Source: Albifimbria verrucaria (Eukaryota > Ascomycota > Sordariomycetes > Hypocreales > Stachybotryaceae). From it: DNA of 64,000 nucleotides. Shown here piece by piece: positions 1 to 11,395 of this stretch; position 1 is the stretch's first letter, and every line of letters starts with the position of its first letter. The notes under the pieces were generated by a model. It had not been told where the DNA came from, did not search any database, and was given only the letters and a program-made list of their open reading frames with translations. Location: NCBI GenBank assembly GCA_020081605.1, contig JAHREC010000049.1, forward strand, positions 744,001 through 808,000, in the 5' to 3' direction. The position numbers were made by a program, and so were the translations under genes.

Positions 1-3000
1 AAACTTCTCACAAACATCAGGTTGATGCTATTTGCTTGTTTTCACACTCCGGTCCCATAACAAGTTGAAACTTGGTTCTGAATGATCTACCCAATAACTT
101 CACACAAACCATACTCCAACACGCAGAAGCATCAGTTTTGTCGGTGAGAAAACATGTGGCGCACGAGTGTGGATGCTACGACGCCAGCGGTGATCAAACA
201 TAAGTTCTTGGAGGGGAAAATGTAACATGATGACTCTGGGATCAAAGTGCAGAAACTCGCGTCCGGTAGGGGTAGTATAGTGGCGAACGTTGCAATTGGT
301 GACTCTTGAAACAGCTCAATGTATTTGAGAGCTTGAAGCATGAGGCCGCTGAGACTGTAACGCAAAGAATTCATCAAACCATTGTGATAGGAAACTGTAT
401 CAATACATTTGCCTCAGTTTGCATTGGGAGGAGGGATGGGTGTTCCTAATCCTGAAGGGCATACAATTTTGATGGCAATAGGTCGGTCCAAAGTCCAATC
501 CTCGCAGAGCATAAATCGTCTACCCTATATCTGCACCACCTGAAGTTGGCTCTAGAATCGGCTTGGCCACGCTCAGCCGCTTTTCCAGGCAGGTCCCCTG
601 CAATTTGGCACGAAGCTGCTCGTTGATGAGCTTCCAATCCTGTTCCCTGGGTGCGCGGATCATGCAACAAGCGCCACCCCGAAGAACCTCGGTCATACTC
701 AGACACCCTTACCGGCGAGACGCGTAGAATGGGGAGTCAAAGTGGAAAGCAGCGTGAGCGCGGCTAGGGTCCGCTGCATATTAACTTGCTTTTGGTGATG
801 GGCATGGCCAGCAGCGAGCCTCGCCTCGGTGTCTTAGCCACCCTGCCAAGAGCGTATTTTCTTTGCTTCGCCTCACAATACAGGCCCTGGATCTTGACCA
901 AAGAAGCAAATCAAGTTACTCAGAGTCGCGTTTGGACGTTGCATCCACAAAGTCACTGGTGAGCAGCCATAGGGGTGCTCTCGAGGAGAGAGACAACAAT
1001 ACCAAGGGGACAAACATGACAAGTCACAGAGTGCCGCCTGCGAAAAACCTGGACGGCGCAGCGCCAGCCAACTGAAGCCCTTGTGTGGGTTGGTGATCTG
1101 TCGTGTCACTTGAGTTTGGTTTATACATGCATGATTTTGATCTCCAGGTGACCTAGAGGCGTACTCTCCTTTATTCGCGTGGCATTTGCTCCATTACATC
1201 CTTGGCTCGTCATCGTCATCACTGTCACGTCTAATGGATAATATGACGGGCAATTGACGATGGAAGAGTCGGCGAATCCTTGTATGTGACAGGGCCAGCC
1301 CCAGAAGCTCGCCCACCCATGGAGAGATGCAGCTGCGGGGTTACACGGGCAGGGGTCAGCCATCTGCGCTCGCCAAGCAAAACCGTGCCTGAGTCTTCGT
1401 GCGTTCAGTGTACCCTACCCTGTCCGGAATAGCCGTTCGCCGGCTAGCGGAGGAAGATGGTTTGCATTGAGCTGGATAGGGCCTCGGGGCAGCCCCGGGT
1501 CGCCTGGAACGGATGGCTTCTGCTTTGACAGCGTGGAACTGACGGATCCTAGTGCTAATGCAGAAAGCACCTGATGGCTTGTGCACGTGTCGGCGACGGA
1601 GCGCGTCCCGATATACTCAGCAGCTGCACCGAGATCTTTTCCAGCACAAAATAGTACGCACGCAGATTGTGGCGCGCAGCCGGCATGATAATTCCCGGGT
1701 GCGTGGATCCCCGGCCTTCTGGGGCTGTTCGGAGTGCGAATGTGTGCGAGGCGAAGATCCAGGCTGGGCGAGCGTGTGGCGTGGAGCACGCAAGACCCCC
1801 AGAGTTCCATTCTTGGCCGCGAGGCGAGAGCGGTGGTTTGGAGGGTATTGCCAAAGTATCCAAGCGATCCCTATTGTTGGTGATTGCCAGGGCAATCAAT
1901 TGAGCTAACCCGATTGTGTGTGCTCGTAGACGAGTGATGTTGAAATTGGCTCCCATGGCCCATAGCCTCACCCCAAACATGGCGCCCGCTTACTTGGGTC
2001 TACGAGTCAGCCAACAGCGACAAGCAACTGCCGGTAGTTGCAGAGGCCTATCCCATCTTACCTTCTGTCGAGACAGGTCTTGGAGGAACAGTCCGAGAGC
2101 AGGTCCAGGCACGGTCGGCACTGGCTGAGATGGTGGCTGCAGTGGTAGCAGTTGAGTTGGCTTGAGTATTTTCTTCTTGCTGGTGGATACGCCAGGTATA
2201 TCCACAAGCAAAAGCCAAGGTACAGTGATTGAGACCATGACGATCTTCGCCCCTCCCTGCAATGCATGCCGTTCTAGGTAGGCAGTATCCGTAGTTTTAG
2301 TACTGTACCTGTCTGTGTACATTGTAGAGCTGGCCTGGCAGGGAAGGCCTGGACGATGCAGCTTGCCGATTCGGTGGTCGGCGGTCGCTCCTGTTGTCTC
2401 CCCACCAAGAAGCGTGCATGTCCGGATACTAACTGGCCAGGTACTCCGTTGGGTGAGGCAACGCAAGGCAGGTACCTACATTAGGTAGTAGTCTATGTAC
2501 CTAGACTGGAAAGGCTTCTCTGGAAATGGAAATGTAGCCCTGAAGGAAGGAGGTACCGGCTAAGCTACCTGGTAGTTACTACGTACTTCCGTACCGTCGT
2601 CATCATCATCGACATCACCAGTTACTGGGCCGTTAGCTTGTTACCGAAACGTTGTAGAGCCAGCTCCAAGTTCCTCATTATTTCAACCTCCCTTCGTCGC
2701 GTGCGTGGGCTATTGTTGCGTACTCCTACTTGTTCTTTTTGACCTTTCGTATTCATGACCGCTGCCACTACCACAACCCCAACGCCGTCCGTCACTCCCT
2801 CCCTGTCGCTCCACGCCTACATGGGAACCTGAACCTGGTGCCGCTCACGCTCAAGGGCCCGCTGGCCGTCAGGGTCTAGACACAAGTCGCACCGCACCGC
2901 ATCACCCATCACATGTGCCTTATTGTTAGTTAGTTCAGCGGACGGCACACTCCCGTACTCCGCTGCCGGGGCCTATTCGCCGCCCTTTGTTGGGTTGGCT

Positions 3001-3903
3001 TGGTCGACGAACGCACGTACCCGACAATCCATCAACCACACCCTCATGAGACCCGCGATGGTCATGCCATGCAGCCGTGGACGACAAGGACTGGTTCGCT
3101 GAAAGGCAGCCAAGCTGCTTTCTTTTTCCTTCACATCATGCTGGGATCAACCCTTCCATCACTTTCCCAAACCTGATTTTTCATATCGGCACTTCAGCTG
3201 AGCTTGTCGCTCCTGGCCAAAGCCCTGTGTTCCCGACAAGTATTTGTTTTCCTGCCCCGGGCTGCATCTCCATTTTGAAGCCTTGCCACTTTTACCTCCA
3301 TCATCCCAACGCAAAGCTCGAAATACCTCCTCTGCTGTCTCAGTCCGCCACCTCTTCGTTTTCTATCTCTTCTTTTCCTTCTATCTGTTCCACCCCTCCC
3401 TTTCCCCGAAACAGTTGAAGAAGCCTCTCGGCTGAATCACTACCACCGCCAGCCGTCGCCCTTCCATGCCAAGTCTTGCTATTGCGCAGCACCGCGTCAC
3501 TAAGCCAATTTATCCTATGCTGTGTCCACGGTGAAACGTATAAACGCCGTTCTGCAGTCTTCCGCCAAACCCGAGCTCTCGACCATTTCGGGACCAAGTT
3601 GCATCCCCTGCGCCGTTCCCTCAGCCTAGACACACGAACGCCGCCGACTTATTAGAGTCGATGCGCTGATTCCGTGTACCACCACCTCGAAATATCCCGC
3701 CTAAGTCGATATCGTCACCGTCTTCATCCGCGGGCAACCCACCCACGTCGCTGAATCGCCATCCTCGATCGTCACCACCATCTTAAACCGCCCGTCATCT
3801 AAACCGAGGCCCAGGATCAGCCTCCGCTTGGTTTGCCATACAAGAAAATTGCATAGTGTTCAGGCCGCTTTTTAGAGCTGGCCAGTTCCCTTCCTCTTGC
3901 TCA
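1..3903. other. Gene-poor region upstream of the PAS-protein gene
   Basis: No open frame here has recognisable domains or a convincing intron pattern; the longest are 120-160 codons, overlap on both strands and look like chance. The last kilobase (about 2700-3900) is rich in short C/T tracts and runs up to the start codon at 3904, so it is probably the promoter and long 5' leader of that gene. Around 2469-2595 there is a patch of TAGGTA/GTACC-type short repeats. Absence of a gene is a judgement by eye; a spliced small gene or lncRNA cannot be excluded. Confidence 0.6.
2469..2595. repeat. TAGGTA/GTACC-rich short-repeat patch
   Basis: The patch is dense in GGTACC, TAGGTAG, GTACCTAG and ACCTGG units on both strands. 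It resembles the islands at 8302, 38263, 38413, 48055 and 57758 and lies outside coding sequence. Confidence 0.6.
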
Positions 3904-6160
3904 ATGGATTACACTTTTATGACAATTCATGGTTAGTGCATGCGACAAATGCGCCTCGTCTTCCGGCCTTGCTGACCCTTGGCGATCTAGATTTGGGTCC
4001 GGACGCGACCATCCTCTTCGCCTCTGACTCCATAACGGACATTCTTGGCTACCATCCTACCGAAGTTCAGGAGAAATCATGCTTCGATTTCTTCCATCCT
4101 GAAGAGGTCCCTTTCGCTCGCTCCGTTCATTCTCGCGGCATTCTCCTTGACAAAGCCGCTGTCCTTCACTATGTCCGCATACGTTCTCGTGATGGCAATT
4201 GGGTGAGCTGCGAGTGTTGTTTCACTGTTGTTCACGATGTTCTAGTCGCCTGCATTAGTATCTATCAAGGCGGCGAGAAGAATCAGAGTACGTTGATAAC
4301 CCACTCGAGCACGCTTTACGCCTGTCATTTGTGCTCCCTTCTCATCTGGGATGTCGATTGCTAATCAGTGCGCATTATAGAACGAGCCCTTGATGCTCCG
4401 CAGATTCGCCGCCTTTTCTCTTGCTCACCAAAGGACCCAAGATACCACATGTTGCAGCATCTTTCGCCCAAGTTCGAGATGCCCCCATCCCACCGTGAGC
4501 CACGTGCTGCCCTTATTCTTAACCGATTTACTCGATCTTTGAGCGTCATGTTCTGTACCAATGCCATTGCTTCTATTCTGGGTTTGCCCGCAGAAGTGGT
4601 TCAGAACAAGAGCTTCTATGAATGCATCCAGGAAAGCTGTCTTGAGGATGCAGTTAAATGCTTGGAGAGTGCAAAGGCCAACGACTCGATCGCCTATATG
4701 CGTTTTTGGTCTCGCGACCCTCGACGTGAGGAAGATCTGGAGGACGAGGAAACAGATGATGAGGAGGATGCTGCAATCGATGGAGTGCAAGAAGATGGAG
4801 TTGATGGCCATGCTATCAAAGAAGAATCCGAAGATGAAGGAATAAGTGATGGTATCAGACCACATCATCAGCGAAGCCACGATAGTCAGATTAGTGATTC
4901 TGACAGCGGCGGTGTACGCCTTGATGATGAGATGGATCTCGATTCAGATGGCCAGTCAGGACCCAGGGTAAAGATGGAGGAGGATATGGATGGCGTTGCA
5001 GATGTGCCTCGAAATCCACAAGAGCTGCGCGATGGCGAGACTGCTGCTGAGTCCTCCACGTCTGCCAGCGCTGCGCATAATCGTGCCCCTGCTGTTAACG
5101 GCAACGGTGTTCGACGTAACCGTTCTCCGACAACAAGGGCCGGGCGTAGACAGCCACCATACCCATTGCCTGCCGTTGAGTTGGAGGCAGTTGTTTCCTG
5201 CACCTCGGACGGCCTAGTCGTTATACTTCGGAAGGCCAGACCCCCATTCCCAGCAGCATGCAACCTCCTACCGTGTCTGTTACTCCCCAGCAAGGAATAT
5301 TCGCTGCGCCTTGGGGCCAACACACCATTCGACCTCAATATCCTGTCCAAGCTCCAGCCCAGCCGCAGGCGTTCCCGGTCCATCAGGCTCCTTCCGTGGC
5401 CCAGACCGCACCAGCCCACTCTAGTGGGCCTTCCCTCGATCACCTCATGGACTCCATTCGCGAGATCGCAGTATTTGCTTGGGCTTTGGTTGGTATCAAC
5501 GGAAATCTGGCGTCGTATAGCCGAGGCCGGCCAATGGCTGGGGCACAACCTGTTGGTGGACTTCCGGTATGGGACCCCAATGCTGGACAAACCAGCTATC
5601 TTGGCCCAGAGAATCAAGCAGTCGCACGCTGGGTGGCTTACGAAAATGGAACTTTGCATTGGCCATCTCGTGGATTAGGTGGGGGGCCGTCAACACATCC
5701 AGGAGGTCTTGGTGCCACGGAGATGAAAGGACCTAATGGTCATACCTCAAATGGCTACAATGGCAACCATTCTAACGGGCACAGTAACCATACTCCAAAT
5801 GGATATGGGAGCTACCTTCCGAATGGGCATAGCAACACTCCGAACAGGAGTGGTAGCTCCAGTGGGCACAGTAATGGTGACGCAAATGGCCACAATTATA
5901 GTCTGAATGGCCAGAGTAACTATACCCTCGGAGCGAGCCTATGGCACGCGCAGACGCAACAAAACAATGGGTCATCTTCCGATGGGTACGGACAACAGCA
6001 CGCATCCAATCGGAATCACGATGCCTTATCGAATGGGCATGCTTGGACTGATTCACCTGCTGAGGCAGCTTGGAACCTTGCCTTTAACACTCATCAGGAT
6101 GGGACAAACAATGGGACATGGTCTACCCATAACAACGGGAACCAGCATCCACGTCGCTGA
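3904..6160 (+). CDS. Fungal two-PAS-domain regulatory protein
   Basis: Exons are 3904-3931, 3991-4287 and 4381-6160; the first exon is only 28 nt and joins as M-D-Y-T-F-M-T-I-H|D-L-G-P-D, giving the usual N-terminus of this family. One base is missing at the C run 5241-5245; with it restored the protein is 701 aa. Residues about 10-105 form a PAS domain (ILFASDSITDILGYHP, then the HPEE motif), and about 118-220 a second PAS-like domain. An Asp/Glu-rich linker follows, then the conserved segments ELEAVVSCTSDGLVV (about 376) and FAWALVGINGN (about 473). The tail (about 559-690) is Asn/His/Gly/Ser-rich with repeated NGHSN units. No DNA-binding domain is visible, so it is probably a signalling or co-regulator protein; its ligand is unknown. 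The family is conserved in filamentous ascomycetes; the function is inferred. Confidence 0.85.
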
Positions 6161-6995
6161 TCTAGATGTCTTGGCTGTCTAATGCCACCCAAATGCTGGG
6201 ACAATAACTCCTCTGTCTAGTATGGGGCTACCAGGCGAAGTAAATTGATGGTTTCAAAGCCGAGATTGCGATGTTGAACGAGGTAGTAAAATGATCCATT
6301 CCACATCGTGGAATTGAATGACACCAGGCGGTCACTGGGGGCAGGTGATCTTAATGTAGTATGCATGATTGATTCATGCTGGATATTCACAAGATAGTTG
6401 GATACTTTGTAACTCGTCTGTCAATTGTTACCTTTTTCTGTTCTCTCAATTCTGATGTACAGACGTTGAACCACGCGGGTGCGCAAGTCAAGAACAATTT
6501 CGTAGGATAGCATATGGCCTGCATTTTTCACAACACAATGCCATCCGAGGTTGGACATAGAATCTAGTTACCCTGGAGAGACTGGATGTTGGGGATTAGG
6601 TAAGACAGTATGTACATTGGTACCTTGCAGGCACAGAGCGCCCGTTTTGGGAGCTTGGACCAGGGGCCTCAGCGCTCCTTGGCTAAGGTAAGCTAGAAGG
6701 CCATTCACAAAGGCAACCGTGGATAGATGGCTATTTTGGTACGTCAGCTCCTGGGCCATTTCTTACGTACGCTCTCCCTAAGCTGGCACTTTCTTCTCCC
6801 TAGCCCACGACCACATCGGTGCAGAGCACCTAGAAACCTCACGAAGTAACGCGACCGAACCGGGAAATAGAGAAAGCAAGAACCACAGGACGACCCTTTT
6901 TGCTGCGCCAATACTGGATTGCTCGAAGCGACGGCCGCCCTCGCTACATCACCCTTGGCTCCGTTGAAGATTATCACAAAGACCCCGAACTCACC
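6161..6995. other. Intergenic: 3' UTR of the PAS gene and promoter of the YIPF6-type gene
   Basis: No supported gene. The two neighbours run in the same direction, so this holds a terminator and a promoter. I see no repeat or clear regulatory motif. Confidence 0.6.
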
Positions 6996-8025
6996 ATGTC
7001 GGCTTCAAGCGCCCGAGGCCACTATACCAATCCCTCTGTGGAGGATGACGACCTGATTGATCCTGATGATGGTAGGTAGCTCCCGGCCAATGGCCTGGCC
7101 TATGGAGCGCATGCATTAGAAGGATCTAGCACTGACACGAAGCCAGCTGACCTGAACGACTTCGACGATCCGCTCGCGACGCAGTCCTCCCGACAGCCAC
7201 TAACTGGAACTATCGGCTCCTCGTCATCATCTCGACCATTGAACGAGGGCTACCTCACCTCCCAGATCCCTGGCGAGGACCGCCGAGCCCCTCAGAACAC
7301 GATTGACGAGTCCGTCTGGGAGACGGTGCGTCGCGACCTGCTCGCCGTATGGGCTAAGCTGCGCGAGGTCCTCTACCCACGATACCTCCTTGGCGGTACC
7401 ATGTTTGACAGCGAGGGCGGACTGAGGGGGCTTACTCCAATTTGCGCGCCGGGGCCTGTCCGGCACCAGAGAGGAGTTGACTGGTCTCGCCAGCCGTGTC
7501 ATCGACGCGGAGGCTCTGCTCCAGAGCAATCTGACCCCTGGTTTGCGGGACTGGGATCTCTGGGGCCCCTCATCTTTTGTCTGTTGTTGAGTATGTTGCT
7601 GAGCTTTAATGCGTTGCCTGACCAGAAGGATGCCGTCTTTAGCGGCGTCTTTGCCATGATCTGGCTAGGCGAGGCAATTGTGACACTGCAGATCAAGCTT
7701 CTGGGCGGAAACATGTAAGTTACTGTTTGAGATGTGGCTTTGAAGCCTTGAACGGTTTTACTGACCCGGTAACTAGTTCTTTTGCGCAGAGCGTGTGCAT
7801 TATCGGCTACACCTTGTTCCCCTGGTGCTGGCGGCCCTCATGTCTGCCTTGAAGCTTCACTGGATCGCGCGAGTACCTGTCTACGCTGTTCTCATTCTGT
7901 GGTCTCTGGCCGCCGGCGTTAGCATTCTTGGTGGCAGCGGCGTTGTCAAGAACCGCGTAGCGCTCGCCGTCTTCCCATTGTTCATCTTCTACTTTGGGCT
8001 TGGCTGCCTGTGCTTCGTCAGCTAA
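6996..8025 (+). CDS. YIP1-family Golgi membrane protein, YIPF6/Yip4 type
   Basis: Exons are 6996-7071, 7147-7714 and 7777-8025. Four bases are missing, at G 7426-7430, G 7451-7454, C 7566-7569 and C 7819-7822; the first three together restore frame, and with all four the protein is 298 aa. The N-terminal half is cytosolic and acidic. It is followed by the family signature around LYPRYLLGG and FDSEGG, and then five hydrophobic segments beginning at WGPLIFCLLLSMLLSF and ending at the C-terminus (FPLFIFYFGLGCLCFVS). YIPF proteins sit in Golgi/ER membranes and bind Rab GTPases during vesicle budding. The YIPF6/Yip4 assignment rests on the DLWGPL and SFAQSVCIIGYTLFP motifs. A second YIP1-family gene of another subtype lies at 55081. 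Confidence 0.88.
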
Positions 8026-8947
8026 GTGACACATTCGGTAACTACGAGCTTGGTTTTGGTCAGGCCACGGTGCTACCATGAGAGTGTTGAGCGGATGGTA
8101 GATGGATTCGAGTGCAGAAGGCAGGGGGAAGGCGTTCGCAACGCGCGTGTTTGTATTTTTAGACTATTTGTAGCTGATATGTTTTAAGATTGAGCGACCG
8201 CGATGCCCTCCAACCGTTTTTATACAGATGTTGCAGCTTGAAATAATTGGCCTTGGGGTGGTGCATAAATTATTGGGCGGGTAGGCATGCATGTGCCGAG
8301 ATAGGTAGGTACCTAGGTAGGTAGGTAATGTGCGTTAGAGGCGCCAGCCAGGGCTGATGCATGCCTATTGATCATTTACCTCGCCTATCAAAGGGTGAAA
8401 CGGAACCAGGTTGAAACATCCAGATCCAAGGTGCCACCGAGACAGACAGCATCACCCAACGGGCAGCATGGCTAGCGGCAGAATAGAAATTACAAGCGAG
8501 TGCCTGGCTCTTGATTGGATGCTGTCAGCGCTGATACCCCTCCTCCAGCGCAGGCGGTGAAGGCACTAAGTTTGGACATAAACCAGCGTTTGCCGTCTTG
8601 ATTGGACCACGGCCCTTGGCTGGACTGGACTGGGCCTCAATTCGTGACGACACGGGAATCCATGCTGTAAACACCACTATCACAAGAATACCCGGTATCA
8701 GCCCAGGAGCACGCCTCAGCCCGCTCGCCTCTTGTCTGGAATTTTTTTTAGACCCTGGCCCACGTAACTTGCTTCGTTGGGACTCGTTCTATTCCTCCCG
8801 TGCAGCGCATTGCTATACCCCACCCCACCTCGAATCTTTGCCGAACCTACCTACCTCACGCCAAACTCCATAGCGAATCCACCTACCCTCGTGAGACGAC
8901 CAATCTCTCCCCATCTTGCCTCAACCCCGACCGCAGCACACCCAACC
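8026..8947. other. Intergenic region with a TAGG repeat island
   Basis: No supported gene. Contains the TAGGTAGGTACC repeat at 8302-8327. The last 200 bases are C-rich and lead into the Yrb2-like start codon. Confidence 0.6.
8302..8327. repeat. TAGG/ACCT tetranucleotide island
   Basis: Two head-to-head runs of TAGG around an ACCTAGGT palindrome. The same unit recurs in several other intergenic regions of the window. Confidence 0.75.
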
Positions 8948-10505
8948 ATGGCCGACGACGTACAAGACGCAAACGCCAAGGCTGAGCCTATCAACGTCCA
9001 GGTTACGGAGGACGCAGAGACCCGAGCTGCTCGGCGCGAGCTCAAACAGTCTTCCATCTCGGACCAGACCGACGACGCTGGCCCTGACTCGCCCGCCGAC
9101 GATGCGCAGGACGACGATCTGAAGGAGAAGGTAGCGTCACCTAAGAAGAAGCGTGCCCACGATCAGGTAGAGGGCGAGGTCGTCGCTCCGGACATCGATG
9201 CGACAAGCGTTGCCTCGACTGATTCGGGCAAGGATAGGGCGACGAGACTGGAACCGGAGAAGAAGAGGCACCGAGACCAAGATTCGAAGGAAGGCGAAGC
9301 TGTACGTTGGATTGCACGACGCGGAGCCATTTGAGGCTGTTTTGCTGACGGAAGCTAGGAACCCGCCGAGAAGACCACTGAAAAGACCACCGAAACAGCC
9401 GACGATGCTGGAAAATCGCCTGTCAAGAAGGATGCCCCGACATCAGCAAGCGCCTTTGCTGCTTCCGGATTCAGCAAACTGGCCACTGCCGCATCACCTT
9501 TGGCTCTATCGGCTCTTCCACGAGTAGTCCCTTCGGCTCTGGCACACCCAAGTTGGCATCCTTCGCATCACCACCCGCAGCCTCAGCGCCGCAAGCATCT
9601 GCCGCCGCGCCGAAGCTGACATTTGGCAGCGCCGGTGGCGCATCACCATTCGCAAGCCTCTCTAGCGGCTCCAACGGCTTCGGTGGCAGCCTTGGCGGCA
9701 GTTCTTTCGGCTCAGCGCTGTCAGGCAGCAAGCCGCTGAGCAGCTTCGGGGCGCCTGGCGCTTCACCGTCACCTTTCCAAAGCTCGAAACCGGCGAAACC
9801 GTTTGGGGCGCCTGAGAGTGATTCGGAGGGCAGTGGGGATGACGAAGGCGAGGATGAGGAGCCCAACGAGGAGCGCGCGGCATCTCCCGAGAAGGAATCC
9901 GATGAAAAGAAGAAACTGAAACTACAGAAAGGTTAGTGGTTGTTGCTAAAGAAGTCTTGCCCAGCATGACTGTCGGTTGCTGACATTATTTAGTTGAGGT
10001 AAACGACGGTGAAGCTGGAGAAAGCACTGTTGTATCAGTAAGAGCCAAAATGTTCGTCCACGACAAGGAAGCAGGATGGAAGGAGAGAGGCGCTGGTATG
10101 CTCAAGATCAATGTGCCGACTCAGTGCGTTGACTTTGACGACGCTGGAGCGGTCATTCCCGGGTCGTTCGACGCCTCGAGCCTAGAGGACGACTCCTCCG
10201 AATCCCCAAAGTCGTCCGTCTGCTGATGCGTCAAGACCAGACCCATCGGGTCATCCTAAATACGCCTGTCCTTCCCGCAATCAAATTTCAGGAGAAGGCG
10301 TCTTTGAAATCGGTCGCTATTCTATTTACTGCCTTCCAGGGAGAAGATGCAAAGCCCACTAGCGTTACGATGAGGGTAAGTCGTGATGACTTTCCAGTTC
10401 AATTGAGCATTCAGTCATTAACAGAGCCATTAGATGTCCGCAGCCAGCGCCAAGACGTTCCTGAACGAGATAAGCGTGATTCAAAGAGAGCTCCAGGGCA
10501 ACTAG
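8948..10505 (+). CDS. Ran-binding-domain nucleoporin-like protein (Yrb2/RanBP3 type)
   Basis: Exons are 8948-9301, 9359-9931, 9994-10375 and 10434-10505. One base is missing within 9496-9501 and one within 10204-10210; restored, the product is 460 aa. Residues 1-145 are charged and rich in Lys/Glu with KKKR clusters that look like nuclear localisation signals. Residues about 150-290 are Ser/Gly/Phe-rich with SPFGS, FGG and SSFGS repeats, as in FG nucleoporins. From about 311 to 440 there is a RanBD domain ([36 protein letters not shown]). Such proteins bind Ran-GTP with the exportin Crm1 to help nuclear export. Nup2 is an alternative name, but the short FG region and the C-terminal RanBD favour Yrb2/Hba1. 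Confidence 0.87.
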
Positions 10506-11395
10506 GAGAGGTCCCCGAGCCACTATCTGCTTGAAGCGAGGCGTGATGCAGGGGCAACGGCCCAGACGTAGTAGCCTTTTGACTACGAGCAAAGCACAAC
10601 GCGCAGTTCGTTGAGAATGCTTTAAAGACAGGACACTATGGAAAGCCGGAATCAATTATTGCAGTGCAATATCTTGTTAATAATTGCAGGCGAGTTGACG
10701 AGACTGATACGAGGCCGAGCTACGTATGCCAAACGGAAAGCATTGGGAGTGAGATGGATATAAAGTGTATACATATGACACGCGTGCAGTATGGAAAGAG
10801 TCAATCCGGCGCTGGATGTTTGTTTAGACGTTGCATCCTGTGGTTTGTGTGAGCTTGGTGGGGGCTGGCTCTGGATGTTTGTGCGGGCTTTTGACGAAGC
10901 AGCTAAACTGTAGACGACTGGTGTTGGTAACGGTCCTCGTGCGTGATAACCAGGACTGCAGAGTGAGGTGGCCTCTTCGTATAAATAATGTCTTTCATCT
11001 TGTTCTTTGACTTTGCGCTCTTATCTTGGAAGGCCTGCTCTGCGATGCTCTCCGTATAGATTTGTGGATAACTAACTGACTGGGTCATGACGTGGTAGGA
11101 TGCGTTAAACCACGTAGTTGGCACGCAAAGAACAAACACTCACGTGAAGCTGCCTGCAATCTACTATTGTGCAACATTTAATGACAACTTTCGTCCGGTT
11201 TGGTTCAGATAGATATGCCATTGCAACTGCCTGAATTTATCGGTGTTGCGTGCACGTGATCTGGCGCCGATTCCGCGTCTCATGCGATCGGGTGGCGTTC
11301 AGAAGAATCAGTTACCGTGATCGGCACGACGAGGCAATCTGCCCTGTTTCTAATCTGCTTAGACATGGCTTCAAGCCATTTGGCAAGAAGAAGCC
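10506..11395. other. Intergenic region; CACGTG element before the helicase gene
   Basis: No supported gene. A CACGTGA E-box-like site lies at 11253-11259, about 140 bases before the Hrq1 start codon; bHLH factors such as Cbf1 bind this core in fungi. Whether it is used here is inference. Confidence 0.5.

Noticed and set aside
1555..1980. Possible gene of about 140 codons (minus strand)
   Set aside because: Overlaps open frames in other phases, has no domain or family resemblance, and lies in GC-rich noncoding DNA where such frames are common.
7426..7569. Programmed ribosomal frameshifting in the YIPF6-type gene
   Set aside because: Three successive slips at plain G/C runs plus a fourth later, with the same pattern in unrelated genes, fit sequencing loss far better than a recoding signal.
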